From Rhizobium sp. Leaf453 (GTDB lineage Bacteria > Pseudomonadota > Alphaproteobacteria > Rhizobiales > Rhizobiaceae), in NCBI RefSeq assembly GCF_001425605.1, contig NZ_LMRG01000012.1, forward strand, positions 395,518-459,517: a stretch of DNA of 64,000 nucleotides, read 5' to 3'. A program made the position numbers and the translations under genes. Positions 54,532 through 63,106 of this stretch are shown here, in pieces (position 1 is the stretch's first letter; every line of letters starts with the position of its first letter). The notes under the pieces were generated by a model, which saw only the letters and a program-made list of their open reading frames with translations, did not search any database and had not been told where the DNA came from.

Positions 54532-55296
54532 TCAGGAATCCGACAGGGTCAGTTCCGCGACAAAGTCATAGGCATCGCCCCGGTAGAGCGAGCGGGTGAA
54601 TTCCACCACCCGCCCGGAGGCGAGGTAGGAAATGCGTTCGATGGAAAGGCTGGCCGCCCCTGCCTTCACCCCGAGCATCGCCGCATCGGGATCCTTGAGG
54701 CTGCAGGCGGAAATCCGCTGGACGGCGCGCACCGGCCGGGATTTGGTCTTGTCGAGTTCGGCATAGAGCGACGAGCCGATGCGAATGGGGTCGGGCAGGA
54801 ATTCGGCCGATATGCTTGCTCGCTCGATGGCAAGCGGCATGTCGTCGGCGATACGCAGGCGACCGAGGCGGGCGACAAGCGTGTCGGCCTGCAAACCCAA
54901 CACCATCATTTCATCCGGTGAGGGATGGAAGAGGCCGCGCTCGATCCATTGCGCCGTGGTGGTGAGGCCTCGGCGCTGCATGTCTTCGGTGAAGGAGGTC
55001 AGCCGCGACAGCGATTGCTGCACCTTGTGGACGGGCTTGACGACAAAGGTGCCCGATCCATGCCGGCGCACCAACAGTCCGTCCTTGACAAGATCATCGA
55101 CGGCCTTGCGCACCGTCACGCGGCTGATGCTGGCATAATCGGCCAGATCCCGCTCTGGCGGCAGGGCGTCGCCGTGATTGAGCTTGCCCGAGTGGATCGC
55201 CTCTTCCAGCGATTGCCGGAGTTTCAGATAAAGCGGCCCGGATCCACCGGCCTGCAAGCCTTCCAGCGGCAGGATAGCTTCGAGATGCTGGGTCAT
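54532..55296 (-). CDS. GntR/HutC-family regulator with UTRA domain (NagR-like)
   Basis: This 254-residue regulator has a winged helix (ALPPERDLADYASISRVTVR, KAVDDLVKDGLLVRRHGSGT) and a C-terminal UTRA ligand domain (about 95-250). It overlaps the kinase gene upstream by 4 bp and precedes the deaminase gene. The effector is presumably a phosphorylated amino sugar. Perfect inverted 14-bp sites bracket the divergent promoter upstream of the operon and are its likely operators. Confidence 0.92.
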   Translation of the reverse strand: MTQHLEAILPLEGLQAGGSGPLYLKLRQSLEEAIHSGKLNHGDALPPERDLADYASISRVTVRKAVDDLVKDGLLVRRHGSGTFVVKPVHKVQQSLSRLTSFTEDMQRRGLTTTAQWIERGLFHPSPDEMMVLGLQADTLVARLGRLRIADDMPLAIERASISAEFLPDPIRIGSSLYAELDKTKSRPVRAVQRISACSLKDPDAAMLGVKAGAASLSIERISYLASGRVVEFTRSLYRGDAYDFVAELTLSDS

Positions 55297-56177
55297 GCCT
55301 CACCTCCCGAATGCGCGCCGAATCGCTTTGCGGCGAGCGCAACCGAGCCGGTCAGGGCGTCGGCAGCACTGTCAACGAACAGCGGCTGATGCCGCTCCGC
55401 CAGCCAGGGGCGATAAAGGGGCGCAAGGCCGCCCAGCAGGCAGAGCTTACGGCTGCCCCGCGCCACGACGGCATCGAGCGCCTCGTCGATCGTCTGCGCT
55501 GATGCTTTCAATAGCGCGATGGCAACCGGATCGTTGCGGCCGGCATAGTCGAAAACCTTGGGCGCATGACGGCCGAAATCGCCGGGTTGCGCGGCGCGGG
55601 CAAACTCGACCACTTCTCGTGGATCGGAATTGAATTCCACCATCACGGCATCGGTCAGCGGCGAGGAGGGGTGGATGCGGTCGAAGGCGAGCACGCTTTC
55701 CTGCAGAAGGGCATGGCCCAGACGGGCGCCGCTGCCGAGATCGCCGATCTGGAAGCCCCAGCCGCCGATATAGCTGATCTCGTCGTCGCGCCGGGAGATA
55801 TAGATCGAGCCGGTTCCAAGGATCGCCACAGCGCCATCGCTATCGCCGAGCGCCCCCTGGAGCGCTATCAGCCCGTCGGATTCGATATCGGCTTTCGCGA
55901 AGGGAAGGCGCTCTTTCACATAATGGACGGCAACGCCGACATTGCTGCCAGCTACGCCGACGAGTGCCGCAGCCGAGCTGATCTGCGACGGTTCAAGCCC
56001 CGCTTCCTCGAATGCGGCCTTTGATGCGCCGATGATATGGATCAGCGCATTGTCAGGATCGCTCAGGATATTGGCCGCGCCGCTCTTGCCGCGTCCGAGG
56101 ATCCGTCCCGTCGCGTCCGCAACTGCTGCGCGGCAGCTCGTGCCGCCGCCGTCGATTCCCAGAATGTAATGTGGCAT
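55293..56177 (-). CDS. BadF/BadG/BcrA/BcrD-type N-acetylglucosamine kinase
   Basis: This 294-residue ATPase-fold kinase has LGIDGGGTSCRAAVADATG at the start, VGVAGSNVG, VAILGTGSI and the adenosine motif LLGGLAPLYRPWL. Family members phosphorylate N-acetylglucosamine or glucosamine. ATG 56177 has GGAGG seven bases upstream and is the first gene of the leftward nag operon. It supplies GlcNAc-6-P to NagA. Confidence 0.9.
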   Translation of the reverse strand: MPHYILGIDGGGTSCRAAVADATGRILGRGKSGAANILSDPDNALIHIIGASKAAFEEAGLEPSQISSAAALVGVAGSNVGVAVHYVKERLPFAKADIESDGLIALQGALGDSDGAVAILGTGSIYISRRDDEISYIGGWGFQIGDLGSGARLGHALLQESVLAFDRIHPSSPLTDAVMVEFNSDPREVVEFARAAQPGDFGRHAPKVFDYAGRNDPVAIALLKASAQTIDEALDAVVARGSRKLCLLGGLAPLYRPWLAERHQPLFVDSAADALTGSVALAAKRFGAHSGGEA

Positions 56178-56374
56178 GAATACCTCCGGAAAAAATGATA
56201 CCAAAAAAATACCATTAACCAAGGGGCATTTGGTCTTTAATTGGAATTATCGTTTAAGTATATGATATAAATTGATTATTTTAGAAAATAGAATTTTTCT
56301 TTATTCGGAAGTTAATTTTTCCTAGACAATTGGTATTTTTTTGGCATTAATTTGCGGCGAGGGAGATTGAGCGA
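56178..56374. promoter_or_regulatory. AT-rich divergent promoter region of the nag and murQ operons
   Basis: This 197-bp gap is far more AT-rich than its neighbours. It holds CCAAAAAAATACCA at 56201-56214 and its exact reverse complement TGGTATTTTTTTGG at 56331-56344. The two sites sit next to the respective start codons of the kinase and murQ genes. The rest contains only short AT-rich runs suitable for promoters. Confidence 0.75.
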
Positions 56375-57274
56375 ATGCCGTCAGCGAAGACCGAAGAGCG
56401 CCACGACAAGGCAATGGGACTGGATGTGATGCATCCAGCGCTCGCGCTTCGTCTGCTCGCATCGGGTCAGCAGGCCGCCTCGAAGGCGGTGGATGCGGCA
56501 ATCGAACCCCTGTCCGCTGCTGCCGCAATCGCCGCCGATGCACTCGCCGGCGGAGGGCGCCTGGCCTATGCCGGAGCCGGTAGCTCCGGCCTGATGGCCA
56601 TGGCAGACGCTCTGGAATTGCCGGGCACCTATGGTATCGCGCTCGACAAGGTCGTGGTTCTGCTGGCCGGTGGTGCCGCAAGCCTGACCGATCTCGCGGG
56701 CGGCTATGAGGACGATATGGAACTGGCGCGCAAGGATGTGCGCGACGCCGGTATCGGCAAGGGTGATTGTCTGATCGCGGTCTCCGCCAGCGGTTCGACG
56801 CCCTATGCGCTTGCGGCCGCCGACGAGGCGCGTGAGCGCGGTGCAAGGGTCATCGCGATGGCCAACAATCCCGGCGCGGTCCTTTTCCAGAATGCCGAAG
56901 TCTCGATCCTCTTGCAGACGCCGCCCGAGGTCATCTCCGGATCGACCCGCATGGGCGCCGCGACCGCCCAGAAGATCGCCTTCAACATGTTTTCGACGCT
57001 GGTCGGCATTCATTTGGGCCATGTCCATGACGGGCATATGGTCAACCTGAAGGCCGACAATGCGAAACTGCGCGGCCGCGCCGTCCGCATCGTCTCGGAT
57101 ATTGCCGGGATCGGTGCCGCCGAGGCTGGTCGTTATCTCAACACGTCATCGGGTTCGGTCAAGATCGCCATTCTTCTTGCTGCTGGGGCAAAAGATGTGG
57201 CCGCGGCGGAAGCCGCGCTCACCGAAGCCGGTCAAAACTTGCGTCGCGCCCTGTCTCTGGTCGCGCCGCATTGA
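56375..57274 (+). CDS. murQ: N-acetylmuramic acid 6-phosphate etherase
   Basis: MurQ cleaves the lactyl ether of MurNAc-6-P to give GlcNAc-6-P and D-lactate. The 299-residue SIS-fold protein has LAYAGAGSSGLMAMADALEL with the catalytic Glu region, SASGSTPYALAAADEARERG, and SGSTRMGAATAQKIAFNMFS, followed by GHVHDGHMVNLKADNAKLRGR. GAGGGAGA precedes ATG 56375. It links peptidoglycan-derived MurNAc to the nag genes on the other side of the promoter. Confidence 0.95.
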   Translation: MPSAKTEERHDKAMGLDVMHPALALRLLASGQQAASKAVDAAIEPLSAAAAIAADALAGGGRLAYAGAGSSGLMAMADALELPGTYGIALDKVVVLLAGGAASLTDLAGGYEDDMELARKDVRDAGIGKGDCLIAVSASGSTPYALAAADEARERGARVIAMANNPGAVLFQNAEVSILLQTPPEVISGSTRMGAATAQKIAFNMFSTLVGIHLGHVHDGHMVNLKADNAKLRGRAVRIVSDIAGIGAAEAGRYLNTSSGSVKIAILLAAGAKDVAAAEAALTEAGQNLRRALSLVAPH

Positions 57275-57328
57275 TGTCCAAGGGTTCCAAAACCGCGCCA
57301 GACCGGCGCATATAAAAGGGAGAACGTA

Positions 57329-58588
57329 ATGACCCGCACTACCTTGAAAGGCTTGCTGCTTGCATCCAGCATCCTCGGCTCCGCCGGGCTGGCGCATGCG
57401 GAGGACGTCACGCTGACGATCGAAAGCTGGCGCAACGACGACTTGACCATCTGGCAGGAAAAACTGATCCCGGCCTTCGAAGCGAAGAACCCGGGTATCA
57501 AGGTCGTCTTCGCCCCGACCGCGCCGACCGAGTACAACGCAGCGCTCAATGCCAAGCTTGATGCCGGCTCTGCAGGCGATCTCGTTACCTGCCGTCCGTT
57601 CGACGCTTCGCTCGAACTCTACAACAAGAAGCATCTGGCCGACCTGACCGGTCTTGCCGGTATGGAAAACTTCTCGCCGGTGGCCAAGGCCGCCTGGACG
57701 ACGGACGATGGCGCAGCCACGTTCTGCGTTCCGATGGCGTCGGTTATCCACGGTTTCATCTACAACAAGGATGCCTTCGACAAGCTCGGCATCGCGATCC
57801 CGGCAACCGAAGCCGACTTCTTTGCGGCCCTCGACAAGATCAAGGCTGACGGCACCTATATCCCGCTCGCCATGGGCACGAAGGATCTCTGGGAAGCCGC
57901 CACCATGGGCTACCAGAACATCGGCCCGACCTACTGGAAGGGTGAAGAAGGCCGCGCAGCCCTGATCAAGGGCGAGCAGAAGCTGACCGATGCCGATTGG
58001 GTCGAGCCCTACAAGGTTCTCGCCAAGTGGAAGGACTATCTCGGCGACGGTTTCGAAGCCCAGACCTATCCGGACAGCCAGAACCTCTTCACGCTCGGCC
58101 GCGCCGCCATCTATCCGGCCGGCTCGTGGGAAATCGGCCTGTTCAATACGCAGGCCCAGTTCAAGATGGGCGCCTTCCCGCCGCCGGTCAAAGCTGCTGG
58201 CGACGCTTGCTACATCTCGGACCACAACGACATCGGCGTCGGCCTGAATGCCAAGAGCGCGCATCCGGAAGAAGCCAAGAAGCTTCTCTCCTGGATCGCT
58301 TCGCCCGAATTCGCCGACATCTATGCCAACTCGCTGCCGGGCTTCTTCAGCCTGAACTCGACGCCGGTCGCGATGAAGGACCCGCTCGCCCAGGAATTCG
58401 TTTCCTGGCGCGAAAAGTGCAAGCCGACGATCCGCTCGACCTACCAGATCCTGTCGCGCGGCACCCCGAACCTCGAAAACGAGACCTGGGTTGAATCGGC
58501 CAACGTGATCAACGGCACCGATACGCCGGAAGTTGCTGGCGAGAAGCTGCAGAAGGGCCTCGACAGCTGGTACAAGCCGGCGAAGTAA
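57329..58588 (+). CDS. Carbohydrate ABC transporter substrate-binding protein
   Basis: This 419-residue extracellular solute-binding protein (family 1) has a signal peptide (residues 1-24, ending GLAHA) and the sequence TLTIESWRNDDLTIWQEKLI at the mature N-terminus, with YPAGSWEIGLF and SWIASPEFADIYANSL later. It follows murQ by 54 bp with AAAAGGGAGA upstream. It probably brings in a muropeptide-derived or chitin-derived amino sugar. Confidence 0.92.
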   Translation: MTRTTLKGLLLASSILGSAGLAHAEDVTLTIESWRNDDLTIWQEKLIPAFEAKNPGIKVVFAPTAPTEYNAALNAKLDAGSAGDLVTCRPFDASLELYNKKHLADLTGLAGMENFSPVAKAAWTTDDGAATFCVPMASVIHGFIYNKDAFDKLGIAIPATEADFFAALDKIKADGTYIPLAMGTKDLWEAATMGYQNIGPTYWKGEEGRAALIKGEQKLTDADWVEPYKVLAKWKDYLGDGFEAQTYPDSQNLFTLGRAAIYPAGSWEIGLFNTQAQFKMGAFPPPVKAAGDACYISDHNDIGVGLNAKSAHPEEAKKLLSWIASPEFADIYANSLPGFFSLNSTPVAMKDPLAQEFVSWREKCKPTIRSTYQILSRGTPNLENETWVESANVINGTDTPEVAGEKLQKGLDSWYKPAK

Positions 58589-58933
58589 GTTTGGTCTGCT
58601 AACAGGTTGGGGTTTGCCCCTCACCCTAGCCCTCTCCCCGCTTGCGGGGAGAGGGGACTAACAGAGTTTGTGGCTCCTCCCTTCTGCCCGTTCCGACGGG
58701 GAGAAGGTGCCCGCCCCTTGATAGTGAGGGAGGGTCGGATGAGGGGCGGCACTCGGCGCAGGATGTTCCAATGCGAAAAAGCAGGGCATCCAGCCGAAAA
58801 CATGTAATCTGAAATCACATCCTGCCAGCGCCTCTGGGCCTGCTGGCAATGGCATGCGCGGCGGGGACCGGCGGCGCAGAGCCTTGCCGCATAGGCGGCA
58901 ATCGACGAAGAACGGGTCGGAGCGGCAGAAGCC
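58589..58933. other. Intergenic stretch with REP/RIME repeat ahead of permease genes
   Basis: This 345-bp gap within the transporter operon has no supportable gene. Its first half is a REP/RIME-like repeat (58615-58750). The second half is GC-rich leader sequence with no clear promoter and a CGGAGCGG ribosome binding site before 58934. The repeat position after a binding-protein gene may favour high binding-protein dosage. Confidence 0.6.
58615..58750. repeat. REP/RIME-like palindromic repeat, copy 2
   Basis: It begins with the same GCCCCTCACCCTAGCC as copy 1, then CTCTCCCCGCTTGCGGGGAG, and continues through a second hairpin (CCGTTCCGACGG with GGAGAAGG) and a GGATGAGGGGCGG end. The two-hairpin mosaic is typical of Rhizobiaceae intergenic elements. 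Copy 1 at 14535 carries only part of it. Confidence 0.85.
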
Positions 58934-59884
58934 ATGAGCAGCGCCATATCGTCTGAGGACACAATCGGAATTCCGGCGCGGCCGAAACGCTGGCATATCC
59001 TTGTCTTCCTGTTGCCGGCCTTCATCGTCTATTCGGCCGTGATGATCCTGCCGCTGATCGAAACGCTGCGCTTGTCGCTGTTCAACACGGTGGACGGACA
59101 ATCGACCTTTGTCGGTCTTCACAATTTCCAGGTCCTGTTCGGGGACGAGCGCTGGGCCGCCGACTTCTGGCGGGCGCTGAAGAACAACTTCATCTTCTTT
59201 GCCATTCACATGCTGGTTCAGAATCCGCTCGGCATCGCGCTTGCCGCCATGTTGTCGATCCCGAAACTCAGGCTCGCGGCCTTCTACCGCACGGCGATCT
59301 TCATGCCGACGATCCTGTCCTTCGTCATTGTCGGCTTCATCTGGAAGCTGATCCTGTCGCCGATCTGGGGCATCACGCCGTTCTTCATGGATCTCGTTGG
59401 CCTGAAAGCCTTCTTCGGCCCATGGCTTGGAAAACCCGGCTCGGCGCTGATCGCGGTGTCGCTGATCTCCGTCTGGCAGAATGTCGGCATTCCCATGATG
59501 CTGATCTATGCAGCCCTTCTCAACATCCCCGATGAGGTCATCGAGGCGGCCGAATGCGACGGGATCACCGGCTGGAGCCAGTTCTGGAAGATCAAGCTGC
59601 CGCTGGTGCTGCCGGCCATCGGCATGGTCTCGATCCTCACCTTCGTCGGAAATTTCAATGCCTTCGACCTGATCTACACGGTGCAGGGCGCCCTGGCGGG
59701 GCCGGACGGATCGACTGATATCCTCGGCACGCTGCTTTACCGCACCTTCTTCGGCTTCCAATTGCAGCTGGGTGACCGCTCCATGGGCGCGACCATCGCC
59801 ACCGTGATGTTCCTGATCATCCTCGCCGGCGTCTCGCTTTATCTTTTCGGCATCCAGCGGCGCGTCCGCCGCTACCAGTTCTAA
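58934..59884 (+). CDS. Carbohydrate ABC transporter permease 1
   Basis: This 316-residue inner-membrane protein has six hydrophobic segments and the coupling-loop motif EAAECDGITGWSQFWKIKLPL, with LVLPAIGMVSIL, of the MalF-type permease family. It pairs with the permease at 59898 and the ATPase at 61856. The N-terminal 20 residues are cytoplasmic. It is separated from the second permease by 13 bp. Confidence 0.93.
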   Translation: MSSAISSEDTIGIPARPKRWHILVFLLPAFIVYSAVMILPLIETLRLSLFNTVDGQSTFVGLHNFQVLFGDERWAADFWRALKNNFIFFAIHMLVQNPLGIALAAMLSIPKLRLAAFYRTAIFMPTILSFVIVGFIWKLILSPIWGITPFFMDLVGLKAFFGPWLGKPGSALIAVSLISVWQNVGIPMMLIYAALLNIPDEVIEAAECDGITGWSQFWKIKLPLVLPAIGMVSILTFVGNFNAFDLIYTVQGALAGPDGSTDILGTLLYRTFFGFQLQLGDRSMGATIATVMFLIILAGVSLYLFGIQRRVRRYQF

Positions 59885-59897
59885 CGGAGGACGCACC

Positions 59898-60737
59898 ATG
59901 TCAAAGGCACGTATTTCGCCGCTGCGCTCCAGCTTCGTCCACCTGGCCCTTGCCGGCTATACTGTGGTGGCACTGTTCCCGGTCGTCCTGACCATCCTCA
60001 ATTCGCTGAAGGACAAGAACGCGATCTTCCGCACGCCGCTGCAGCCGCCGACGGCCGAGACCTTCAGCCTGATCGGTTACACGACCGTGCTGAAGCAGGG
60101 TGATTTCATCGGCTATTTCCAGAACAGCCTGATTGTCACCGTCATCTCGATCTTCTTCGCGCTGCTGTTCGGCGCCATGGCCGCCTTCGCGCTTTCGGAA
60201 TATCGTTTCCGTGGCAATACGCTGATGGGACTGTATCTGGCGATCGGCATCATGATCCCGATCCGGCTCGGCACGGTCGCCATCCTGCAGGGCATGGTTG
60301 CGACCGGTCTCGTCAATACGCTGACGGCGCTGATCCTCGTGTATACCGCGCAAGGCCTGCCGCTGGCGATCTTCATCCTGTCGGAGTTCATGCGAACGGT
60401 ATCCGACGATCTGAAGAATGCCGGGCGCATCGATGGCCTGTCGGAATATGCCATCTTCTTCCGCCTCGTGCTGCCGCTGGTCCGCCCGGCCATGGCGACG
60501 GTCGCCGTCTTCACCATGATCCCGATCTGGAACGACCTCTGGTTTCCGCTGATCCTGGCGCCCGGCGAAGCCACCAAGACGGTCACGCTCGGCAGCCAGG
60601 TGTTCATCGGCCAGTTCGTCACCAACTGGAACGCGGTGCTTGCCGCCCTGTCGCTGGCAATCTTCCCGGTTCTCATCCTCTACGTCATCTTCTCGCGGCA
60701 ATTGATCCGCGGCATCACCGCAGGAGCCGTCAAGTAA
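59898..60737 (+). CDS. Carbohydrate ABC transporter permease 2
   Basis: This 279-residue MalG-type permease has six membrane segments and the coupling loop KNAGRIDGLSEYAIFFRLVL, followed by VRPAMATVAVFTMIPIWND. It overlaps the start of the next gene by 1 bp (TAATG). With the first permease it forms the heterodimeric channel of the importer that follows murQ. Confidence 0.93.
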   Translation: MSKARISPLRSSFVHLALAGYTVVALFPVVLTILNSLKDKNAIFRTPLQPPTAETFSLIGYTTVLKQGDFIGYFQNSLIVTVISIFFALLFGAMAAFALSEYRFRGNTLMGLYLAIGIMIPIRLGTVAILQGMVATGLVNTLTALILVYTAQGLPLAIFILSEFMRTVSDDLKNAGRIDGLSEYAIFFRLVLPLVRPAMATVAVFTMIPIWNDLWFPLILAPGEATKTVTLGSQVFIGQFVTNWNAVLAALSLAIFPVLILYVIFSRQLIRGITAGAVK

Positions 60738-61792
60738 TGGAAAAGCCCGTTCGTGTCCTCGTCGCCGGCCTCGGAAACATGGGTCGCAGCCATGCGCTCG
60801 CCTATCACAACAATCCCGGTTTCGAGATCGTCGGCCTCGTCAATCGCTCCAAGCCGACACTGGCGCCGGAACTCGGCGGCTACGAAATCCATCCGGATTT
60901 CGAGGCGGCGCTGAAGGCGCTGAAGCCGGATCTCTGCTCGATCTGCACCTATTCCGACAGCCATGCCGATTATGCCGTCATGGCGTTCGAGGCCGGCTGT
61001 GACGTGTTCATCGAAAAGCCGTTGGCGACAACGGTTGCCGATGCCGAGCGTGTCGTGGCCGCAGCGAAGAAAGCGGACAAAAAGCTCGTCGTCGGCTATA
61101 TCCTGCGCCATCATCCATCCTGGGTGCGCCTGATCGCCGAAGCGCGCAAGCTCGGCGGTCCCTATGTTTTCCGCATGAACCTCAATCAGCAGTCCTCCGG
61201 TCCAACCTGGATGACGCACAAGTCGCTGATGGAAACCACGCCGCCGATCGTCGATTGCGGTGTTCATTATGTCGACGTCATGTGCCAGATCACCGATGCG
61301 AAGGCCGTCGAGGTGCGCGGCATGGGCCTGCGCCTGTCGAATGAAATCGCTGCGGACATGTACAATTACGGTCACCTGCAGGTGATCTACGAGGACGGCT
61401 CGGTCGGCTGGTATGAGGCAGGCTGGGGACCGATGATTTCGGAAACCGCCTTCTTCGTGAAGGACGTGATGTCGCCGAACGGCGCGGTCTCGATCGTCAT
61501 GGATCCAAACGCGAAATCTGACGATATCGACACCCATACGAAGACGGCCGTCATCCGCGTGCACAGGGCCGAAACCGGCGCGGACGGCAAGTTCGTGCAC
61601 AAGGACGAAGACCTGAAGATGGACGGAGAGCCGGGCCACCAAGAACTCTGCGACCGGGAACAGGCCTATGTGCTGAAGGCCATCACCGAAAATCTCGACC
61701 TCGAACGGCATATGAACGACGCCGTCCAGTCGCTGCGCATCTGCCTTGCGGCCGATGAGAGCGTGCGGACGGGCCAGCCGGTCAAGTTTTAA
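60737..61792 (+). CDS. Gfo/Idh/MocA-family oxidoreductase
   Basis: This 351-residue dehydrogenase has VLVAGLGNMGRSHALAYHNN at the N-terminus, the EKP motif FIEKPLATTV (about residue 95) and the HYVDVMCQI region in the substrate domain. It is translationally coupled to the permease gene and followed by the ATPase gene, so it probably oxidises or reduces the imported sugar. The substrate is unknown. Confidence 0.9.
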   Translation: MEKPVRVLVAGLGNMGRSHALAYHNNPGFEIVGLVNRSKPTLAPELGGYEIHPDFEAALKALKPDLCSICTYSDSHADYAVMAFEAGCDVFIEKPLATTVADAERVVAAAKKADKKLVVGYILRHHPSWVRLIAEARKLGGPYVFRMNLNQQSSGPTWMTHKSLMETTPPIVDCGVHYVDVMCQITDAKAVEVRGMGLRLSNEIAADMYNYGHLQVIYEDGSVGWYEAGWGPMISETAFFVKDVMSPNGAVSIVMDPNAKSDDIDTHTKTAVIRVHRAETGADGKFVHKDEDLKMDGEPGHQELCDREQAYVLKAITENLDLERHMNDAVQSLRICLAADESVRTGQPVKF

Positions 61793-61855
61793 TCCGATGA
61801 CTGCCCTCCCGAAACAGGGTGGGGCACGAACGACAACGACAGTAAGGGGCCTCTC

Positions 61856-62857
61856 GTGGGATCACTGAATCTGAAATCCATTCGCAAGGCCTTTGGCAAT
61901 CACGAAGTCCTGAAGGGCATCGATCTCGAGGTGAAGGACGGCGAGTTCGTCATCTTCGTCGGGCCGTCCGGTTGCGGCAAGTCGACACTGCTGCGCGTCA
62001 TCGCCGGCCTTGAGGATGCGACCTCCGGCAGCGTCCAGATCGACGGGCAGGAAGTCATCACCACGCCGCCCGCCAAGCGCGGTATCGCCATGGTCTTCCA
62101 GTCCTATGCGCTCTATCCGCACCTGACAGTGAAGGACAATATGGGTCTGGGTCTCAAGCAGATGGGCGCGCCCAAGGCCGAGGTCGATGCCAAGGTCGCC
62201 AAGGCATCGAACATGCTGTCGCTGGAACCCTATCTCGCCCGGCGGCCGGCCGAACTGTCCGGCGGCCAGCGTCAGCGCGTTGCCATCGGCCGCGCCATCG
62301 TGCGTGAACCGAAACTGTTCCTGTTCGATGAGCCGCTGTCCAACCTCGATGCGGCACTGCGCGTCAACACCCGCCTGGAAATCGCCCGGCTGCACCGCAG
62401 TCTCAAGGCAACGATGATCTATGTTACCCATGACCAGGTCGAGGCGATGACGCTCGCCGACAAAATCGTCGTGCTCAATGCCGGTCAGATCGAGCAGGTC
62501 GGTTCGCCGATGGAACTTTACAACAAGCCGGCCAACACCTTCGTCGCCGGTTTCATCGGTTCGCCGCAGATGAACTTCATCGAGGCAGGCAAGCTGGGCG
62601 ACACGGAAGCCAAGACAATCGGTATCCGCCCGGAGCACATTACCCTGTCGCGCGAAAGCGGCGACTGGAAGGGCAAGGTCATCCATGTCGAGCATCTGGG
62701 TGCCGATACGATCCTCTACCTCGAAACCGAAGTAACCGGGCTCCTGACGGTGCGTCTGTTCGGCGAGCACAAATACGAAGTCGACGATGTCGTTTATTCA
62801 ACGCCCAACAAGGCGGCGATGCACCGTTTCGGTGCCGACGATCGGGTTCTGCGATAG
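61856..62857 (+). CDS. Carbohydrate ABC transporter ATP-binding protein (UgpC/MalK type)
   Basis: This 333-residue ATPase has Walker [11 protein letters not shown] (about residue 38), signature [17 protein letters not shown], Walker [14 protein letters not shown] and a C-terminal TOBE regulatory domain ([11 protein letters not shown] onward). It starts with GTG after AGGGG. It energises the two permeases upstream and closes the murQ-transporter operon. The TOBE domain may allow control by sugar-import regulators. Confidence 0.93.
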   Translation: MGSLNLKSIRKAFGNHEVLKGIDLEVKDGEFVIFVGPSGCGKSTLLRVIAGLEDATSGSVQIDGQEVITTPPAKRGIAMVFQSYALYPHLTVKDNMGLGLKQMGAPKAEVDAKVAKASNMLSLEPYLARRPAELSGGQRQRVAIGRAIVREPKLFLFDEPLSNLDAALRVNTRLEIARLHRSLKATMIYVTHDQVEAMTLADKIVVLNAGQIEQVGSPMELYNKPANTFVAGFIGSPQMNFIEAGKLGDTEAKTIGIRPEHITLSRESGDWKGKVIHVEHLGADTILYLETEVTGLLTVRLFGEHKYEVDDVVYSTPNKAAMHRFGADDRVLR

Positions 62858-63106
62858 GTTTGGGACCTGATTTATAACCGAACGTTGATGCTCGTTGTCG
62901 TTTGGTAACGTTTTATTGTGCAGCGCATCATCGACTTGCACGCCCGGAAAAATTAACATACGACTGTGTTTGTATAATTGATGCGGCAAGCCGGATGGCA
63001 ACAACGACCTGTCGCATCATATTGATTTTTCCGAATTTCCAGCCGTGGCTGACGTCTCTTCCCAGGACGATCGCCTTGAGGCTGGCCTTTGCGCGTGGAA
63101 CCGAAA
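62858..63106. promoter_or_regulatory. Promoter region of the efflux operon at the right edge
   Basis: This 249-bp AT-richer gap precedes the membrane-fusion protein gene. It contains AACATACGACTGTGTTTGTATAAT at 62955-62978, given here only in part: ATAC (62958-62961) and GTAT (62972-62975) form short inverted arms overlapping a TATAAT hexamer. TetR-type repressors of RND pumps often bind such sites. No regulator gene is in the window. Confidence 0.35.

Noticed and set aside
57146-58624. 492-codon minus-strand frame opposite the sugar-binding protein
   Set aside because: Antisense shadow of a signal-peptide-bearing binding protein with a good start.
58615-58750. CRISPR-like or transposon-derived array
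   Set aside because: The repeats are palindromic single elements without regular spacers, cas genes or transposase.
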